From Semisulcospira habei (lineage: Eukaryota > Mollusca > Gastropoda > Semisulcospiridae), in assembly GCA_036245525.1 (NCBI GenBank), contig BTPG01000005.1:127099620-127163619 (forward strand): a stretch of 64,000 nt of DNA, written 5' to 3'. Under the pieces are notes generated by a model, which was not told the DNA's origin, made no database searches, and worked only from the letters and a program-made list of their open reading frames with translations. The position numbers were made by a program, and so were the translations under genes. Shown in pieces: positions 22,060 through 31,416 of this stretch; position 1 is the first letter of the stretch; each line of letters opens with the position of its first letter.

Positions 22060-23185
22060 TGTAGATCACAGAGATTTTGTTCATATCTGCAGAAATAATA
22101 TACGGACTCTGGCAAGTCATGAGATCGTTCAACATAGAGGAGGGACTGATCCAAATGATAGAAGCGCTTTACAAGAACGCCTGCAGCGCAGTTCTACTTA
22201 ACAATCAGTCAGGCGAGTTCTTCAGGACGACGATCGGTGTCCGTCAAGGATGCCTGCTCTCTCCTGTCCTTTTCAACATATTCCTGGAGAAGATCATGCA
22301 GGAAACCCTCCACGACCACCATACTTCAATCTCTATTGGTGGCAGATCCCTGTGCAATCTTCGATTCGCAGATGACATTGACCTCATGGCAGGCAGCAAT
22401 AGTGAGCTCCAAAACCTGACAGACAAACTTTCAACTAGCGCAGGGTCTTATGGCATGGAGATCAGTACGGATAAAAGCAAAGTGATGATCAACACCACAA
22501 GCGACAGCAGCAGCAACATTCACATGAACGGCCAGAAGCTAGAAGAGGTCAATAGCTTCAAGTACTTGGGAGCCACCCTGTCCAAAGACGGTAGTTGCAT
22601 AGCAGAGATCCGTATCAGGATAGGTACAGCAACATCCGCAATGGCCAGGCTGGACAGGATATGGCGAAGTAACTCCATCAGCTTCACCATCAAGTACAGG
22701 CTTTACAAGTCCCTCGTAGTGTCTATTCTACTCTACGGCTGTGAGACTTGGACACTGCTTGCAGACTCAGAAAAGAAAATCCAGGCCTTTGAGAACAAGT
22801 GCCTGAGGAAGTTGCTCCGCATCTCGTACCGCGAGCACAAGACCAACGAATATGTACGGAGCATCGTCACTTCCCTGGTGGGCCCACATGAACCCCTTCT
22901 GGCAACCGTGAAACGGCGCAAGCTTGCTTGGTTTGGCCACGTGACCCGACACAACACCTTGTCCAAGACTATCCTCCAAGGCACTCTCGAAGGAAGTCGT
23001 CGGCGAGGTCGTCAGAGAAAGAGTTGGGTCGCAAACATAAAAGAATGGACCGAACTCGAGATGCCAGACTTGCTTGCCACCGCCCAAAATAGAACTCAGT
23101 GGAGAGCACTGTCTGTTGCTGCTGCCTTTCAGTCCCCCCAACGCCCAGTTCGGGCAAGGGACTGATGATGACGATGATGAATATA
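22060..23185 (+). mobile_element. LINE 3' half, EN/RT type, 5'-truncated
   Basis: The RT frame runs from about 22077 to 23165 with a short (GATGAT)n-like tail at 23163-23181. It differs in sequence from the RTE family at 1-901 and is probably the same family as the 5' half at 62300-64000. It ends about 75 bp before a GPLD1 exon. Confidence 0.85.
22077..23165 (+). CDS. LINE reverse transcriptase fragment (362 aa)
   Basis: Carries the RT block GVRQGCLLSPVLFNIFLE, the catalytic FADD (LRFADDIDLMAGSN), the FKYLGATLSKDG block and the typical C-terminal thumb with LLYGCETWTL and RRGRQRKSW. The upstream fingers and the endonuclease are missing because of 5' truncation. The first codons (MFISAEIIYG) may read in from flanking DNA. 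The frame is open throughout, so the insertion is fairly young. Confidence 0.88.
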   Translation: MFISAEIIYGLWQVMRSFNIEEGLIQMIEALYKNACSAVLLNNQSGEFFRTTIGVRQGCLLSPVLFNIFLEKIMQETLHDHHTSISIGGRSLCNLRFADDIDLMAGSNSELQNLTDKLSTSAGSYGMEISTDKSKVMINTTSDSSSNIHMNGQKLEEVNSFKYLGATLSKDGSCIAEIRIRIGTATSAMARLDRIWRSNSISFTIKYRLYKSLVVSILLYGCETWTLLADSEKKIQAFENKCLRKLLRISYREHKTNEYVRSIVTSLVGPHEPLLATVKRRKLAWFGHVTRHNTLSKTILQGTLEGSRRRGRQRKSWVANIKEWTELEMPDLLATAQNRTQWRALSVAAAFQSPQRPVRARD

Positions 23186-23261
23186 TTATGTCTTTTTTCC
23201 TATTTGGCTTTTTTCATTGTTGTTTTGTGACCACTTGTTCTTCGTGTCTATTTTATGACAG

Positions 23262-23359
23262 GCATGTACCATGACATTGCAGAAGACACCCACTGGACCC
23301 CATTCATGAATGCTACCATTAACTACATCCGCAAACACTACCCGGCACCATGGGATCAG
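23262..23359 (+). CDS. GPLD1: GPLD1-like gene, exon with THWTPF block
   Basis: A 98-nt exon between the acceptor TTTTATGACAG and the donor GGTACAT. It encodes MYHDIAEDTHWTPFMNATIN and then YIRKHYPAPWDQ. This matches the FHD-x4-THWTPFLNA-x3-YIR-x2-YP-x-PW block of vertebrate GPLD1 almost residue for residue. The His and Asp of HD and the H of THW belong to the conserved metal-site region of the family (established for the zinc-dependent PLC fold; not tested here). It starts with two bases completing the previous codon and ends in phase 0. A complete Polinton lies 640 bp downstream in the next intron. Confidence 0.95.
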
Positions 23360-23489
23360 GTACATAGATTAAAATATGACTGCCTTCCTATTGCGCAATA
23401 TAAATCATGATGATGATGATGATGTCCACTTGTAATGCCCTTCCACTCCATGCTTGCAGCTTTCTCAGTGTGCCAAAAAACAAAACAAA

Positions 23490-23930
23490 ACAAAAACTCT
23501 GGTGCACAGTAGTCCTAGAATTAAAAGTCAAGAAACAGGTGGGTCTTGAGGTGCCTCCTGAAGGCAGTCAATGTCCCTCAAGGATTGTGGTAGTCCATTC
23601 CACAGCATAGGTCCACAGTGTGAAAATGCCTGGATACCAAGTCACTTTTTTGTGTGGCTTTCAACACTTGGGATGCAGAGTTTGGACTGGACAGCAGAAC
23701 GGAGCTGCCTCAGACTCAGAGGGTTATGGTGTGGGACTATTTCCCGGAGGTACTCTGGTGAGTCTGGGTCATTTACACACTTGTGGCACAGAGTGAGAAT
23801 ATTGTGATCAATTCTTTGCTTGACTGGAAGCCAGTGCAACTGCTTAAGGACTGGTATGATATGTTCATGGGTGCTCAGGTTGACATATAAAATGCGAGTT
23901 TTAACAAGCAGTTTGTCTGTCAACACGAGT
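23490..23930 (-). mobile_element. CR1/L2-like LINE fragment
   Basis: An antisense frame at 23642-23926 reads STHEHIIPVLKQLHWLPVKQ, then PHHNPLSLRQLRSAVQSKLC; after a stop near 23642 the homology continues with GPMLWNGLPQSLRD near 23560-23610. This is the standard C-terminal region of CR1/L2-type RTs. No catalytic motifs remain. Confidence 0.75.
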
Positions 23931-23992
23931 GATTAATTTGGGAAGATCAGTCATAATTTAATTTGTGTATACAATTAACATTACTCAGATTT

Positions 23993-23998
23993 CAGTTT
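23993..23998 (+). repeat. Polinton target-site duplication, left
   Basis: CAGTTT, identical to 39935-39940 at the other end. Confidence 0.93.
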
Positions 23999-24316
23999 AG
24001 AGAAAGTATATAGGAGAATACAACGACACCCATTTAAGAAACAATTGATTTATTTAATCCTTTCCGTAAATAAACAAACGCACTTGACCAAATTCATTTA
24101 ACAGATTTATCTGCCCAGTCAGGTCCCCCAACCCCTTGGAAACAAAAGGCTAGTTAAAATATCTTCCCGAGAAATACACACCACCCACCCACCCCCCCAC
24201 ACACACACACACCCACACCCCACCACTCAATGCTGTCAGAGTTGGCCTTCCTGAGAAATAGTGTCTACTTCCTGTTCATACCACCATTGTAAACAATAGT
24301 CTTCTATGCCCAAATA

Positions 24317-24355
<39 letters not shown>

Positions 24356-24802
24356 CACACAAAACAAATTAGCATTCCTTTTTGTGTCAACGCTTCAATG
24401 TATGTCACTAAACCACTATGTCATTTTTCTTACTCTGGGGCAAACCAAAAATATAGAACAAATCTCTAATATAGGTTATTTCCCAAATGTGGAACACCAC
24501 GTCGTTCGTAAATGAAACGTCCAACGTGAAAATTTATCTGTGAAAAGTTTTCACTTCATGCATCGTGACTGCTGCGACGCACACGGACATTGCGCTGTTG
24601 AACAATCGGCCTTTGTGCTCAAGACTGTCGCGTGATGAAACCGGATTCCTGTTGGGTGCAGTTATTGCCGTCATAACCTGTAGGTAGAGACAGCTGTTGT
24701 GTAGTCATGTGAGTTTACAAGATTGCATCTATTTCACAACCAGAAAGTTGGGCTTGAAAATTGGTTGTGAAACGGTTTCCTGTTTTCGCTCCAGTGGGTG
24801 AC
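23999..24802 (+). repeat. Polinton left terminal inverted repeat (804 bp)
   Basis: Matches the reverse complement of 39135-39934. By eye the two differ by one substitution (near 24508) and by a (CT)n tract of 16 versus 14 units (24321-24352). Outside it, weaker similarity continues for about 100 bp around GTCGCGTGATGC-TTTAAATTGAAA. 24803-25156 has no gene. Confidence 0.95.
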
Positions 24803-25156
24803 ATTTCTGAACAATAGGTCTTTATGCTTAAGCTATTGCGTAGTCACTGTCGCGTGATGCATTTAAATTGAAAGACAAAACCCAATAACTCTAATCCCAG
24901 TGATAGACCTAAATGATTCAAGTTACTAGTACACCCCTCCCTGTTTTTACGAGTGTTTTTAGATCACTCGAGGTGAAAATTGGGAATGTTGAAATCGGTA
25001 GTGAAACTGTTACCTCAGTGAAACGACGCCTTTATTTTCAGTTTAGTCCGTGTTTCAGCACAAGCGTGACGTGCCTACTAATACGTTCGGATTTTATAGT
25101 GATTTCGGTATTCAAAATGGGCTGTGAAGGATTAAAACCAAGCTAAGTGAATACTT

Positions 25157-26440
25157 TTAATATATGTGACTACTTAGCCTGCTCTCAGAGATGTTTAGTT
25201 GCGCATCATAAATCAGATACAAATATATATTGATTGCTTCAGATTTTTTTGTTTTTTTCTGTATTTGAATTGAGATTCCGTCACTACCGTTTTCGATAAT
25301 ACGGCCAGAACCATGAAGGAAATTATCCTCCGTAGAACGCAGATCTAGCCACAGTGCGTACTTATCTGTCAGGTATTCACCGATTCTTACGTCATACAGA
25401 TGCAGATCTTTGCACGCAATATTTGCTGATTTTTCTCTAAGTCTTCCCCCAGCAAAATACTTTGTGATCTCATCATAGTGCTGATATCCCATCATTCCAG
25501 ACGCAAAAATTTGATTAGGTCGGCCTTCGATTGTGCAGGATAAATGTGTAATTTTCGGATTATAGAATTTTTCTGAATCTCCTTGGTAAGGACTTTTTGG
25601 TTCAACAAATAACATAAGAACGCCTTTTAGTGACCTAGCAGGCGTGTTTAGGTTTATACTCCAAATTTGGTCGCTCTTGTCTTTGGGTAATAAACTGTGT
25701 CTAATCACTCGATCATAATAAATTGGAAGTCTTGACTGGTACTGATTTTGAATGAGTCTGGCTAGTTCAGTATGCGTGACAATCTCATATTCCAAGGAAA
25801 TGTTAGAGATCTTATATGATGCATTGAGATCCGTTGATTTGATAACTTTGGAGTAATCATTGAAGGTTAGTTCGAAGCTCAGGCGGTCATTTAGTGCCCC
25901 TTGGTAATAAGGCGAATGTCCTGTTAGGATTTCAAATTCGAGTGGAATGCAAAACCTATTTCCATATGTTTCGGCCACAATAACGTCCTTTCCTTCTGTG
26001 GTTGTTTTGTCTGATGCATTTATTCGAATTTTCATAATGCTATCTGACTGTATGCCTTGATAAATACGATCTTCTCGTTCTTCTCTTGTAAGCCACAAAT
26101 CCGTGTAGCAGTAGAACACATCAGCATCGTCAAGACTAAACACTTCCTGTCCTTCAAGTTTAACTTTAATATTCTTAATAATTGCTCTACCTAGATTGTT
26201 AACTAGTGTTCTTTTGTCATCTGCGTCCGATGAAAGTTCAATATTAAAAGCAAGGCGAGCAGTACCAGGAACAATAACGTCACTGGGGCCTAGGTTTGGA
26301 AACTTGACAGTAAGAGTCTGGTTTTGGTCTATAGTACTAGGATTGTTTGTGATGACAATTGATTGTCTAACTGCTTTAACACCGAAAGGTTCACGTAGTT
26401 TTCTGTGTGGGTCTAACTTTGATCCGTAGGACTGTGTCAT
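25157..26440 (-). CDS. Polinton major capsid protein (double jelly-roll hexon)
   Basis: Predicted building block of the icosahedral shell. I recognise it as the polintovirus/adintovirus hexon-type protein by length (427 aa), by position next to the other virion genes and by its sequence: an N-terminal VKAVRQSIVITNNPSTIDQN region, a central FCIPLEFEILTG-x-SPYYQGAL-x-DRL block, and a C-terminal end with LYLIYDAQLNISES, where these proteins have a beta-rich YDA-L-I strand. The start is placed at the ATG preceded directly by AATAAAA; an ATG 15 bp upstream would add five residues. It is divergent from the 407-aa gene with 40 bp between the start codons. The fold is inferred by family resemblance. 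Confidence 0.87.
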   Translation of the reverse strand: MTQSYGSKLDPHRKLREPFGVKAVRQSIVITNNPSTIDQNQTLTVKFPNLGPSDVIVPGTARLAFNIELSSDADDKRTLVNNLGRAIIKNIKVKLEGQEVFSLDDADVFYCYTDLWLTREEREDRIYQGIQSDSIMKIRINASDKTTTEGKDVIVAETYGNRFCIPLEFEILTGHSPYYQGALNDRLSFELTFNDYSKVIKSTDLNASYKISNISLEYEIVTHTELARLIQNQYQSRLPIYYDRVIRHSLLPKDKSDQIWSINLNTPARSLKGVLMLFVEPKSPYQGDSEKFYNPKITHLSCTIEGRPNQIFASGMMGYQHYDEITKYFAGGRLREKSANIACKDLHLYDVRIGEYLTDKYALWLDLRSTEDNFLHGSGRIIENGSDGISIQIQKKTKKSEAINIYLYLIYDAQLNISESRLSSHIY

Positions 26441-26480
26441 TTTTATTATGCACAATAAAAAAAATTAAATTAATAAAACA
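26441..26480. promoter_or_regulatory. 40-bp divergent intergenic region
   Basis: The only DNA between the start codons of the capsid gene (minus) and the 407-aa gene (plus). It is nearly pure A/T and contains AATAAAA or ATAAAAC next to each ATG. Any core promoter for the two genes must lie here or within the opposite coding region. Confidence 0.5.
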
Positions 26481-27704
26481 ATGGCAGCAGGAGGATTTAA
26501 TCATGAAGATTTTGAAATGGATGACACATATGATTTTGGTAATACAACAGATATGGCAGATATCACTGGTACAAGAAATATTTACAGTTTACGTCATGAA
26601 CTTTTAGAAACCAAAGTGAACTCATTTTATGATCATGTTGGTAATCGCCCAGACAACATAGACCCTAACCAGTTTGAACTTGATGGCAAGGGTCATTTAT
26701 ATTTAAATACTGTTGACAAAGGAAAAGTACTATTGACTAACAAAAAAGACCCTAGTAGGTTTAGGGCTTTAAGTACAATAAAAAATGAAGGTGGTGTTAG
26801 TGCCTTGCGTCAACTTGGTATTGGTGGGTCTCCTATCACGCCAAGACTGGTTAGTGTGCTTCAAGACACGCAAACAAAGTTACCAACAGGGCAAGAAATT
26901 GAAATGGCACCAGTAACAAGCCTACCAGAAATAGCAAACACAGTGATACAAGAAACCTCATTTACTGAAGGACAAATAAATGACGCTTTGAAAACAATAG
27001 ATGATCCACCTTTGTCAATGCGGGAGATTATAGGGTTGGATAAATCACTGCAGACAATAAGAGGTGAGATGGTTAATAATCTTGCCAAACTGGGAGAGCT
27101 TGATAAACACATAGAACGTGAAAAAGAGAAACTGGCTACCGCAGACAATGGGAATTTTGACACAGAAATGAAAGAAAGAATCCAACACAGATTAAATGAT
27201 TTGCAGATAGAAAGATCAGGACGGTTAGAAACGATTAGTATTGGAAGACAAAAACTGAAATCACAGGTCAACAGGATTAGGGAAACTATTCAGAAAATAC
27301 TTCACGAAGACACTACTCTGGCTGAGAGACTTAAAACACTTTTCAGAGAACAGGGTATCACAATTGCCAGTTTAATTACAGCTCTGGGGTTTATTATCAG
27401 TACAGTTGTGTTGGCTGTAACGGGTGGTGGTTCTCCACCTCCAGCACCACCAACCCCAGTTCCCACAGATCCAAAAGACTTACAGTCGTGGGTAAAGAAA
27501 CAGTTGTCACACATATCAGACTTGCTTAAGAAATTGGCTCTGAAAGCAGTAGACTCGTTACCTGGCATTTTAGGCACGGTTGTCAATTGGTTGATTAGTA
27601 CAGCGGCAAAGGCAGTAGGGTTTATGGCGGAGCATGTTTGGATCTTTTTGGTGACAGTAGGAGGGTTAATGATAGGTTATTTAATGAAACAGGTAAAGAA
27701 GTAA
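26481..27704 (+). CDS. Polinton coiled-coil/membrane protein (407 aa)
   Basis: Not assigned to a named function; recurrent in animal Polintons to my recollection. Residues 1-130 are acidic to mixed. About 170-290 are charged and heptad-like (KHIEREKEKL, RIQHRLNDLQIERSGRL), suggesting a long coiled coil. A hydrophobic helix follows at about 292-313, a Pro/Gly-rich linker (SPPPAPPTPVP), an amphipathic or hydrophobic stretch at 361-380, and a C-terminal helix at 384-402 followed by KQVKK. This architecture fits a virion membrane or internal structural protein. The 3' end overlaps the convergent 425-aa gene by 24 bp. Confidence 0.8.
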   Translation: MAAGGFNHEDFEMDDTYDFGNTTDMADITGTRNIYSLRHELLETKVNSFYDHVGNRPDNIDPNQFELDGKGHLYLNTVDKGKVLLTNKKDPSRFRALSTIKNEGGVSALRQLGIGGSPITPRLVSVLQDTQTKLPTGQEIEMAPVTSLPEIANTVIQETSFTEGQINDALKTIDDPPLSMREIIGLDKSLQTIRGEMVNNLAKLGELDKHIEREKEKLATADNGNFDTEMKERIQHRLNDLQIERSGRLETISIGRQKLKSQVNRIRETIQKILHEDTTLAERLKTLFREQGITIASLITALGFIISTVVLAVTGGGSPPPAPPTPVPTDPKDLQSWVKKQLSHISDLLKKLALKAVDSLPGILGTVVNWLISTAAKAVGFMAEHVWIFLVTVGGLMIGYLMKQVKK

Positions 27705-28958
27705 TATTCCTACTCCAGTAAGGCCAATTACCAATGCAGTTCTCTCGGATTCATGTGTGTCAAGGATTGGTGTTGGTGTTATCGTTATGGGTACCGGTGT
27801 CAAAGCTGGAGCTGTTACTGTCTGTACAGGTGATGATGTTACTGGTGCCGTGGGTGTTACCGTCTGTAATGATTTTAATGACTGAACATGTGTGGTTGTG
27901 GCCCCCAAGTTTACAGATTGATTGAGTCCTAATTTCTGACCAACACCTGCAACAACTATTTCATTATTATAATTTGTTATTGTCCCCATTTGAAGTTGAA
28001 GGTCTGATGGCAACATGTATAACCCAATACCAACTACAAAGTCAACTTTTGATCTAGCATATCTGAGAACGTCTTGGTAGCGTTGTATGCTTGATGGGAG
28101 ATCAACTACTGAATTTACTGAATCTTCAAGATTAGCGAGAAACTGTTTTTGTGCTTCAAATTTACCACTTCCATTCAGAATATTAGATTTTGTTAATGAT
28201 TGTGCACCTAGTATACACCAGACATATGTTCTGATAGACTCATTGACGCGCTCGACTCCCGCTTGAGTAAATCCGTCACTCCTGTCCAAGACAAATGTGG
28301 TCCACGCATTAGTCTGTTTCTGTTCAATTGAGCCTAACCACACTTCAGATTTTGATGAGAATGAAGTGTAGGGAGGCCAGTAATCTTGAGGGTATTGTCT
28401 GTGACTCAAAGCATAATATAATGTACCAATGCCGTGGTGATCATCAAGTTTTTGTGTGAAGTCATACTTAGTGCTTATGTTAAATTCATTACAGATGCGT
28501 TCAAATGCTTTCATATCCATGGGGTTGTTAAACCTGTTAAAACTGGATTCAGTGGGTAGTGGTGTATGCAGTTCTGACAGTATACGTCTAAGCTGGTAAT
28601 AAACATGAAAACGATACACAGACCTAATCAGTTTGTTTGAGTGATTCAAATGGTCTGTAAATGAAACACCACAGCCTGTAGTAGAACACAGTATAGCAAA
28701 GTTGAGTTGGTTTTGAAACATCTGTAGTGGACTTGAAGACCACTTTCTTGCTGTAGCATCGTCTGTTATTGGAGGGTTTAGGTAATGATCAAAAGGGTTG
28801 GGTACTTTGACTTGAAATAAATCTTGTTCAGACACAGCAATATCAAGCTGATTTAACTGAATTATTTTCTGTTCATAAGTAGGTGCAACATTATATTTGG
28901 CATTCACATTGAATTGAAATGCGTTTGTAGTGGTAATGGTTGGTGATTTAAATTCCAT
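27681..28958 (-). CDS. Polinton protein with C-terminal anchor (425 aa)
   Basis: Unnamed protein, open over 425 codons. The N-terminal 300 residues appear globular, with a CSTTGCGVSF motif near residue 90 and an aromatic-rich YPQDYWPPY segment. Residues about 345-400 are a Thr/Pro/Val-rich low-complexity stalk. The last 20 residues (ALVIGLTGVGILLLYLFH) form one membrane helix, which suggests a tail-anchored protein with the globular part facing away from the membrane. It is divergent from the penton gene with only 23 bp between start codons. Function unknown; a virion surface or assembly role is inference from position. Confidence 0.78.
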   Translation of the reverse strand: MEFKSPTITTTNAFQFNVNAKYNVAPTYEQKIIQLNQLDIAVSEQDLFQVKVPNPFDHYLNPPITDDATARKWSSSPLQMFQNQLNFAILCSTTGCGVSFTDHLNHSNKLIRSVYRFHVYYQLRRILSELHTPLPTESSFNRFNNPMDMKAFERICNEFNISTKYDFTQKLDDHHGIGTLYYALSHRQYPQDYWPPYTSFSSKSEVWLGSIEQKQTNAWTTFVLDRSDGFTQAGVERVNESIRTYVWCILGAQSLTKSNILNGSGKFEAQKQFLANLEDSVNSVVDLPSSIQRYQDVLRYARSKVDFVVGIGLYMLPSDLQLQMGTITNYNNEIVVAGVGQKLGLNQSVNLGATTTHVQSLKSLQTVTPTAPVTSSPVQTVTAPALTPVPITITPTPILDTHESERTALVIGLTGVGILLLYLFH

Positions 28959-28981
28959 CCTTTTCTTATGTGATAATAAAA
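28959..28981. promoter_or_regulatory. 23-bp divergent intergenic region
   Basis: Separates the start codons of the 425-aa gene (minus) and the penton-like gene (plus). Sequence: CCTTTTCTTATGTGATAATA, then AAA. The plus-strand ATG is preceded by AATAAAA. Confidence 0.5.
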
Positions 28982-29695
28982 ATGTTTATTACCTTAACAA
29001 ATCTTGACACAAGCAAACCAATGTGGTTAACTAATGGGATTGATAATCGTGATGGTAGCAAGGCTGTAGCTATCCATGAAATGTTCTACACAGTAAAGTG
29101 GTTTAATGTAACGGATGATGAAAATTATTCTGTAAGTGGAACTCTTGATGGTATTGAGAAGGGTGATACTTTACGAGCCGGATATTATGACTTTTGTACT
29201 TTAGCTGAATGGCTTCAAAATGAATTTAAAATTAAAGCAACTTTAAACCCAGCTAATTTACTTGTTTCAATTGATTTTCCGAAAAGTGGTCAGTTTTCTT
29301 TATCAATTAGTCTTTTATTATTACTTGGATTTTTTAAAACAATAACACATCCAGATGAAGATTGGTCACAATCAGTTGGTAGTCTACTATCACCAAAAAA
29401 ACCAAGAATAACTGGCAGATATCCTGTTCATTTGTCAGTACACACAGTGCTAAATGTTCATTTGAAAGAACTGAACACTACTGAAAATGTACACAATGGA
29501 AAGCCTTCAACTTTGTTAAGATGCTTGCCGACTGGAACTGCCCCATATTGTGAAAATGTGGTTGCTAGATTTCCTAATTCTCAGTTTAAAAAATTAGGTT
29601 CTAGTTTCTTTGAATCATTGTGCTTATCTGTAACTAATCAGAATGGTAAACCAGTTGTAATGCATGATTTTTATGTTGTTTTGGAAATTAAATAA
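28982..29695 (+). CDS. Polinton minor capsid (penton-like) protein
   Basis: Predicted single-jelly-roll vertex protein. Length is 237 aa from the ATG preceded by AATAAAA; an in-frame ATG 12 bp upstream would add four residues. The N-terminal third starts FITLTNLDTSKPMWL and has the ALHEM/WYNV-like start seen in polintovirus pentons (here AIHEMFYTVKWFNV). The C-terminal strand pair FESLCLSVTNQNGKPVVMHD followed by FYVVLEIK is the typical end of the penton jelly roll. It is close to the major capsid gene, as usual for these elements. Assignment rests on pattern recognition. Confidence 0.78.
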   Translation: MFITLTNLDTSKPMWLTNGIDNRDGSKAVAIHEMFYTVKWFNVTDDENYSVSGTLDGIEKGDTLRAGYYDFCTLAEWLQNEFKIKATLNPANLLVSIDFPKSGQFSLSISLLLLLGFFKTITHPDEDWSQSVGSLLSPKKPRITGRYPVHLSVHTVLNVHLKELNTTENVHNGKPSTLLRCLPTGTAPYCENVVARFPNSQFKKLGSSFFESLCLSVTNQNGKPVVMHDFYVVLEIK

Positions 29696-29715
29696 TTTTA
29701 TTTTTGTTTATAAAA

Positions 29716-30600
29716 ATGAGTGGTCTTGGTCCAAAGCCGAGAATCATACCAGTTGCGTGTCCAGTAACAGAGTTGAAAGATTTGGCAGACGTACAGGATT
29801 TTGAGAAAGAGGGAGAAATTGGAGAAATATATGGTTTTGAACTTGATTCCTATGGCATGTACAAGAGAAAAGTAATTGTTGACATGAAAGATGGTGAAAG
29901 ACAGATTCCTAAACTTGGTCAGCTACGTGATGTTACTGTGCCTGTTGCGCCTAATCTTGTAAATAATGTGCCCTACAACTTAATACATGTGGGTACTAAA
30001 TGGGTTGTTTCACCTGTACCGGCACCACCACCCACAATTGACTGGGACATAAAGATTGAATTTATTAGTCCTTATGTATACACTGATGATGAAGGCGCCT
30101 TAGTGTTTAGGAAGGTTGTTAATTCTGGGCCGCTTATTGTAAGCCTTGTTCCAAGTTTTGCCCTAGACAACAATAGCAGAGAAAAACTGAAAGTTGAAAA
30201 TTATGAGAAACGAAGATATCTTCTTACAACTAGAAAGGGTAGATCAGATACTTCTGTTGTGTTTATGCCAGCAAGCTTAGTCGTGGCTAGAGAAGCGACA
30301 ATAGTATTTGAAATTATCATGAAATCTGTTGCTACTGCTAAAGAGGCTCAAATTGCACAAGGAATTAAACTTACATGGGATGAAACAGTATCAGAATCAT
30401 CAAAGGTCTTTATTGCTATTACAAAAAATAATGATGTTATTAATGTTTCGAGCAGTATTCCAGCTGTCAAGGTGGTGGTTGACAAAACAACTTTTGTTCG
30501 TCTAACTTACATAAACCTTGAACACATTGATCTTGTTGCATTTTATTATGCTAGTAAATTGTATACTTTTGAAGAGTTGCAAAATGTAATTGCTGATTAA
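29716..30600 (+). CDS. Uncharacterised Polinton protein (294 aa)
   Basis: Open frame starting MSGLGPKPRIIPVACP, with TATAAAA directly before the ATG; an upstream in-frame ATG at 29704 would add four residues but lacks that context. No transmembrane helix. Predicted beta-rich (many alternating hydrophobic residues), with a Pro-rich linker VSPVPAPPPTIDWD near residue 105. It starts 20 bp after the penton gene on the same strand, so it may belong to the virion module. I do not recognise a family. Confidence 0.72.
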   Translation: MSGLGPKPRIIPVACPVTELKDLADVQDFEKEGEIGEIYGFELDSYGMYKRKVIVDMKDGERQIPKLGQLRDVTVPVAPNLVNNVPYNLIHVGTKWVVSPVPAPPPTIDWDIKIEFISPYVYTDDEGALVFRKVVNSGPLIVSLVPSFALDNNSREKLKVENYEKRRYLLTTRKGRSDTSVVFMPASLVVAREATIVFEIIMKSVATAKEAQIAQGIKLTWDETVSESSKVFIAITKNNDVINVSSSIPAVKVVVDKTTFVRLTYINLEHIDLVAFYYASKLYTFEELQNVIAD

Positions 30601-30620
30601 AAAAATATTTGTCATAAAAA

Positions 30621-31247
30621 ATGGTGAACTTGTATCCACAAATACCACCTGAGCCTATTGAGCGTGATAAAACATTAAAGGCAGATTCATTTCGTTTAAT
30701 GAATATTACAGAAGCGTTGAAGTATTTGGAAGAAGAACAAGCAAAATACTCGAGGTGTAAACGCCGTTACAATACGGTTTTCAATTCTGTACACAACACA
30801 TCAATGGCCATGGGGGTGGTTTCAGCCGGATTATCTGTAGGAGGTATAACTCTTTTTGCAACGGGGGTGGGAAGTGTTATAGGAATTGCTGTTGAAGGTA
30901 TTGGTCTTGTCACAAGTCTAGCATGCTTTGGTATGGAAGCCATTAACAAAAGATTTTATATGAAGTTGCAGAAGCATGAAGCATTAAGTACGCTCGCAGC
31001 AGCTAAGCTGACGAGTATGAAACTTATTATTAGTAAATCTTTGGAAAATAATGAAATTGACGATAACGAATTTAAGAGAGTCCAGGATGATTTGGCTAAC
31101 TATAAACAACAGAAATCTGAAATACAGAATAAGATGCGTAGTCAGGCTGTAAATGTTGAAGAGCTAAAGAAATCTTTTTTAGAACAAGGAAAAAAGATAG
31201 GCGTAGAAGAAACTATGAAAAAAGTTCGAGAACTTACAAGCAAGTAA
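30621..31247 (+). CDS. Polinton glycine-rich membrane protein (208 aa)
   Basis: Starts MVNLYPQIPPEPIERDKTLK, preceded by CATAAAAA. A basic segment (KYSRCKRRYNTVFN) precedes a long hydrophobic Gly-rich region at about 61-105, enough for two membrane helices. The C-terminal half is charged and helical and ends REL-TSK. Proteins of this plan are common in animal Polintons, function unknown. The ORF has an A6 run near 31214. In the -1 frame beyond it, an open extension runs past the stop to 31345 and ends in proline/tyrosine motifs (see findings), so a longer form is possible. Confidence 0.78.
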   Translation: MVNLYPQIPPEPIERDKTLKADSFRLMNITEALKYLEEEQAKYSRCKRRYNTVFNSVHNTSMAMGVVSAGLSVGGITLFATGVGSVIGIAVEGIGLVTSLACFGMEAINKRFYMKLQKHEALSTLAAAKLTSMKLIISKSLENNEIDDNEFKRVQDDLANYKQQKSEIQNKMRSQAVNVEELKKSFLEQGKKIGVEETMKKVRELTSK

Positions 31248-31318
31248 CGATAGGTTTTGGTAATCCATTATTTTTGTCATACACTTCGCAAAGAGATGTC
31301 ATGCCTGCTCATTTGACA

Positions 31319-31348
31319 CCATCAGCTCCACCACCAGATTATTACTAA
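31319..31348 (+). other. Short out-of-frame coding tail with PSAP and PPxY motifs
   Basis: In the frame -1 relative to the 208-aa gene, the DNA encodes TPSAPPPDYY followed by TAA at 31346. PSAP and PPDY are the two classic late-domain motifs (TSG101 and NEDD4-family ligands in retroviruses and others). The frame is open back to at least the A6 run near 31214, but has no start codon in the TATAAAA context. Confidence 0.45.
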
Positions 31349-31416
31349 AAAAAAGTTTTCTTGTTGTCCTTGTAACTTGAGAAATCTGTCCGAGTGTCTT
31401 ATGACTTGGGTTAAGA

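Noticed and set aside
24181..24235. CRISPR-like or regulatory reading of the CCCACC/CACACA tract
   Set aside because: It is simple-sequence DNA within the Polinton terminal repeat and is mirrored at 39705-39755.
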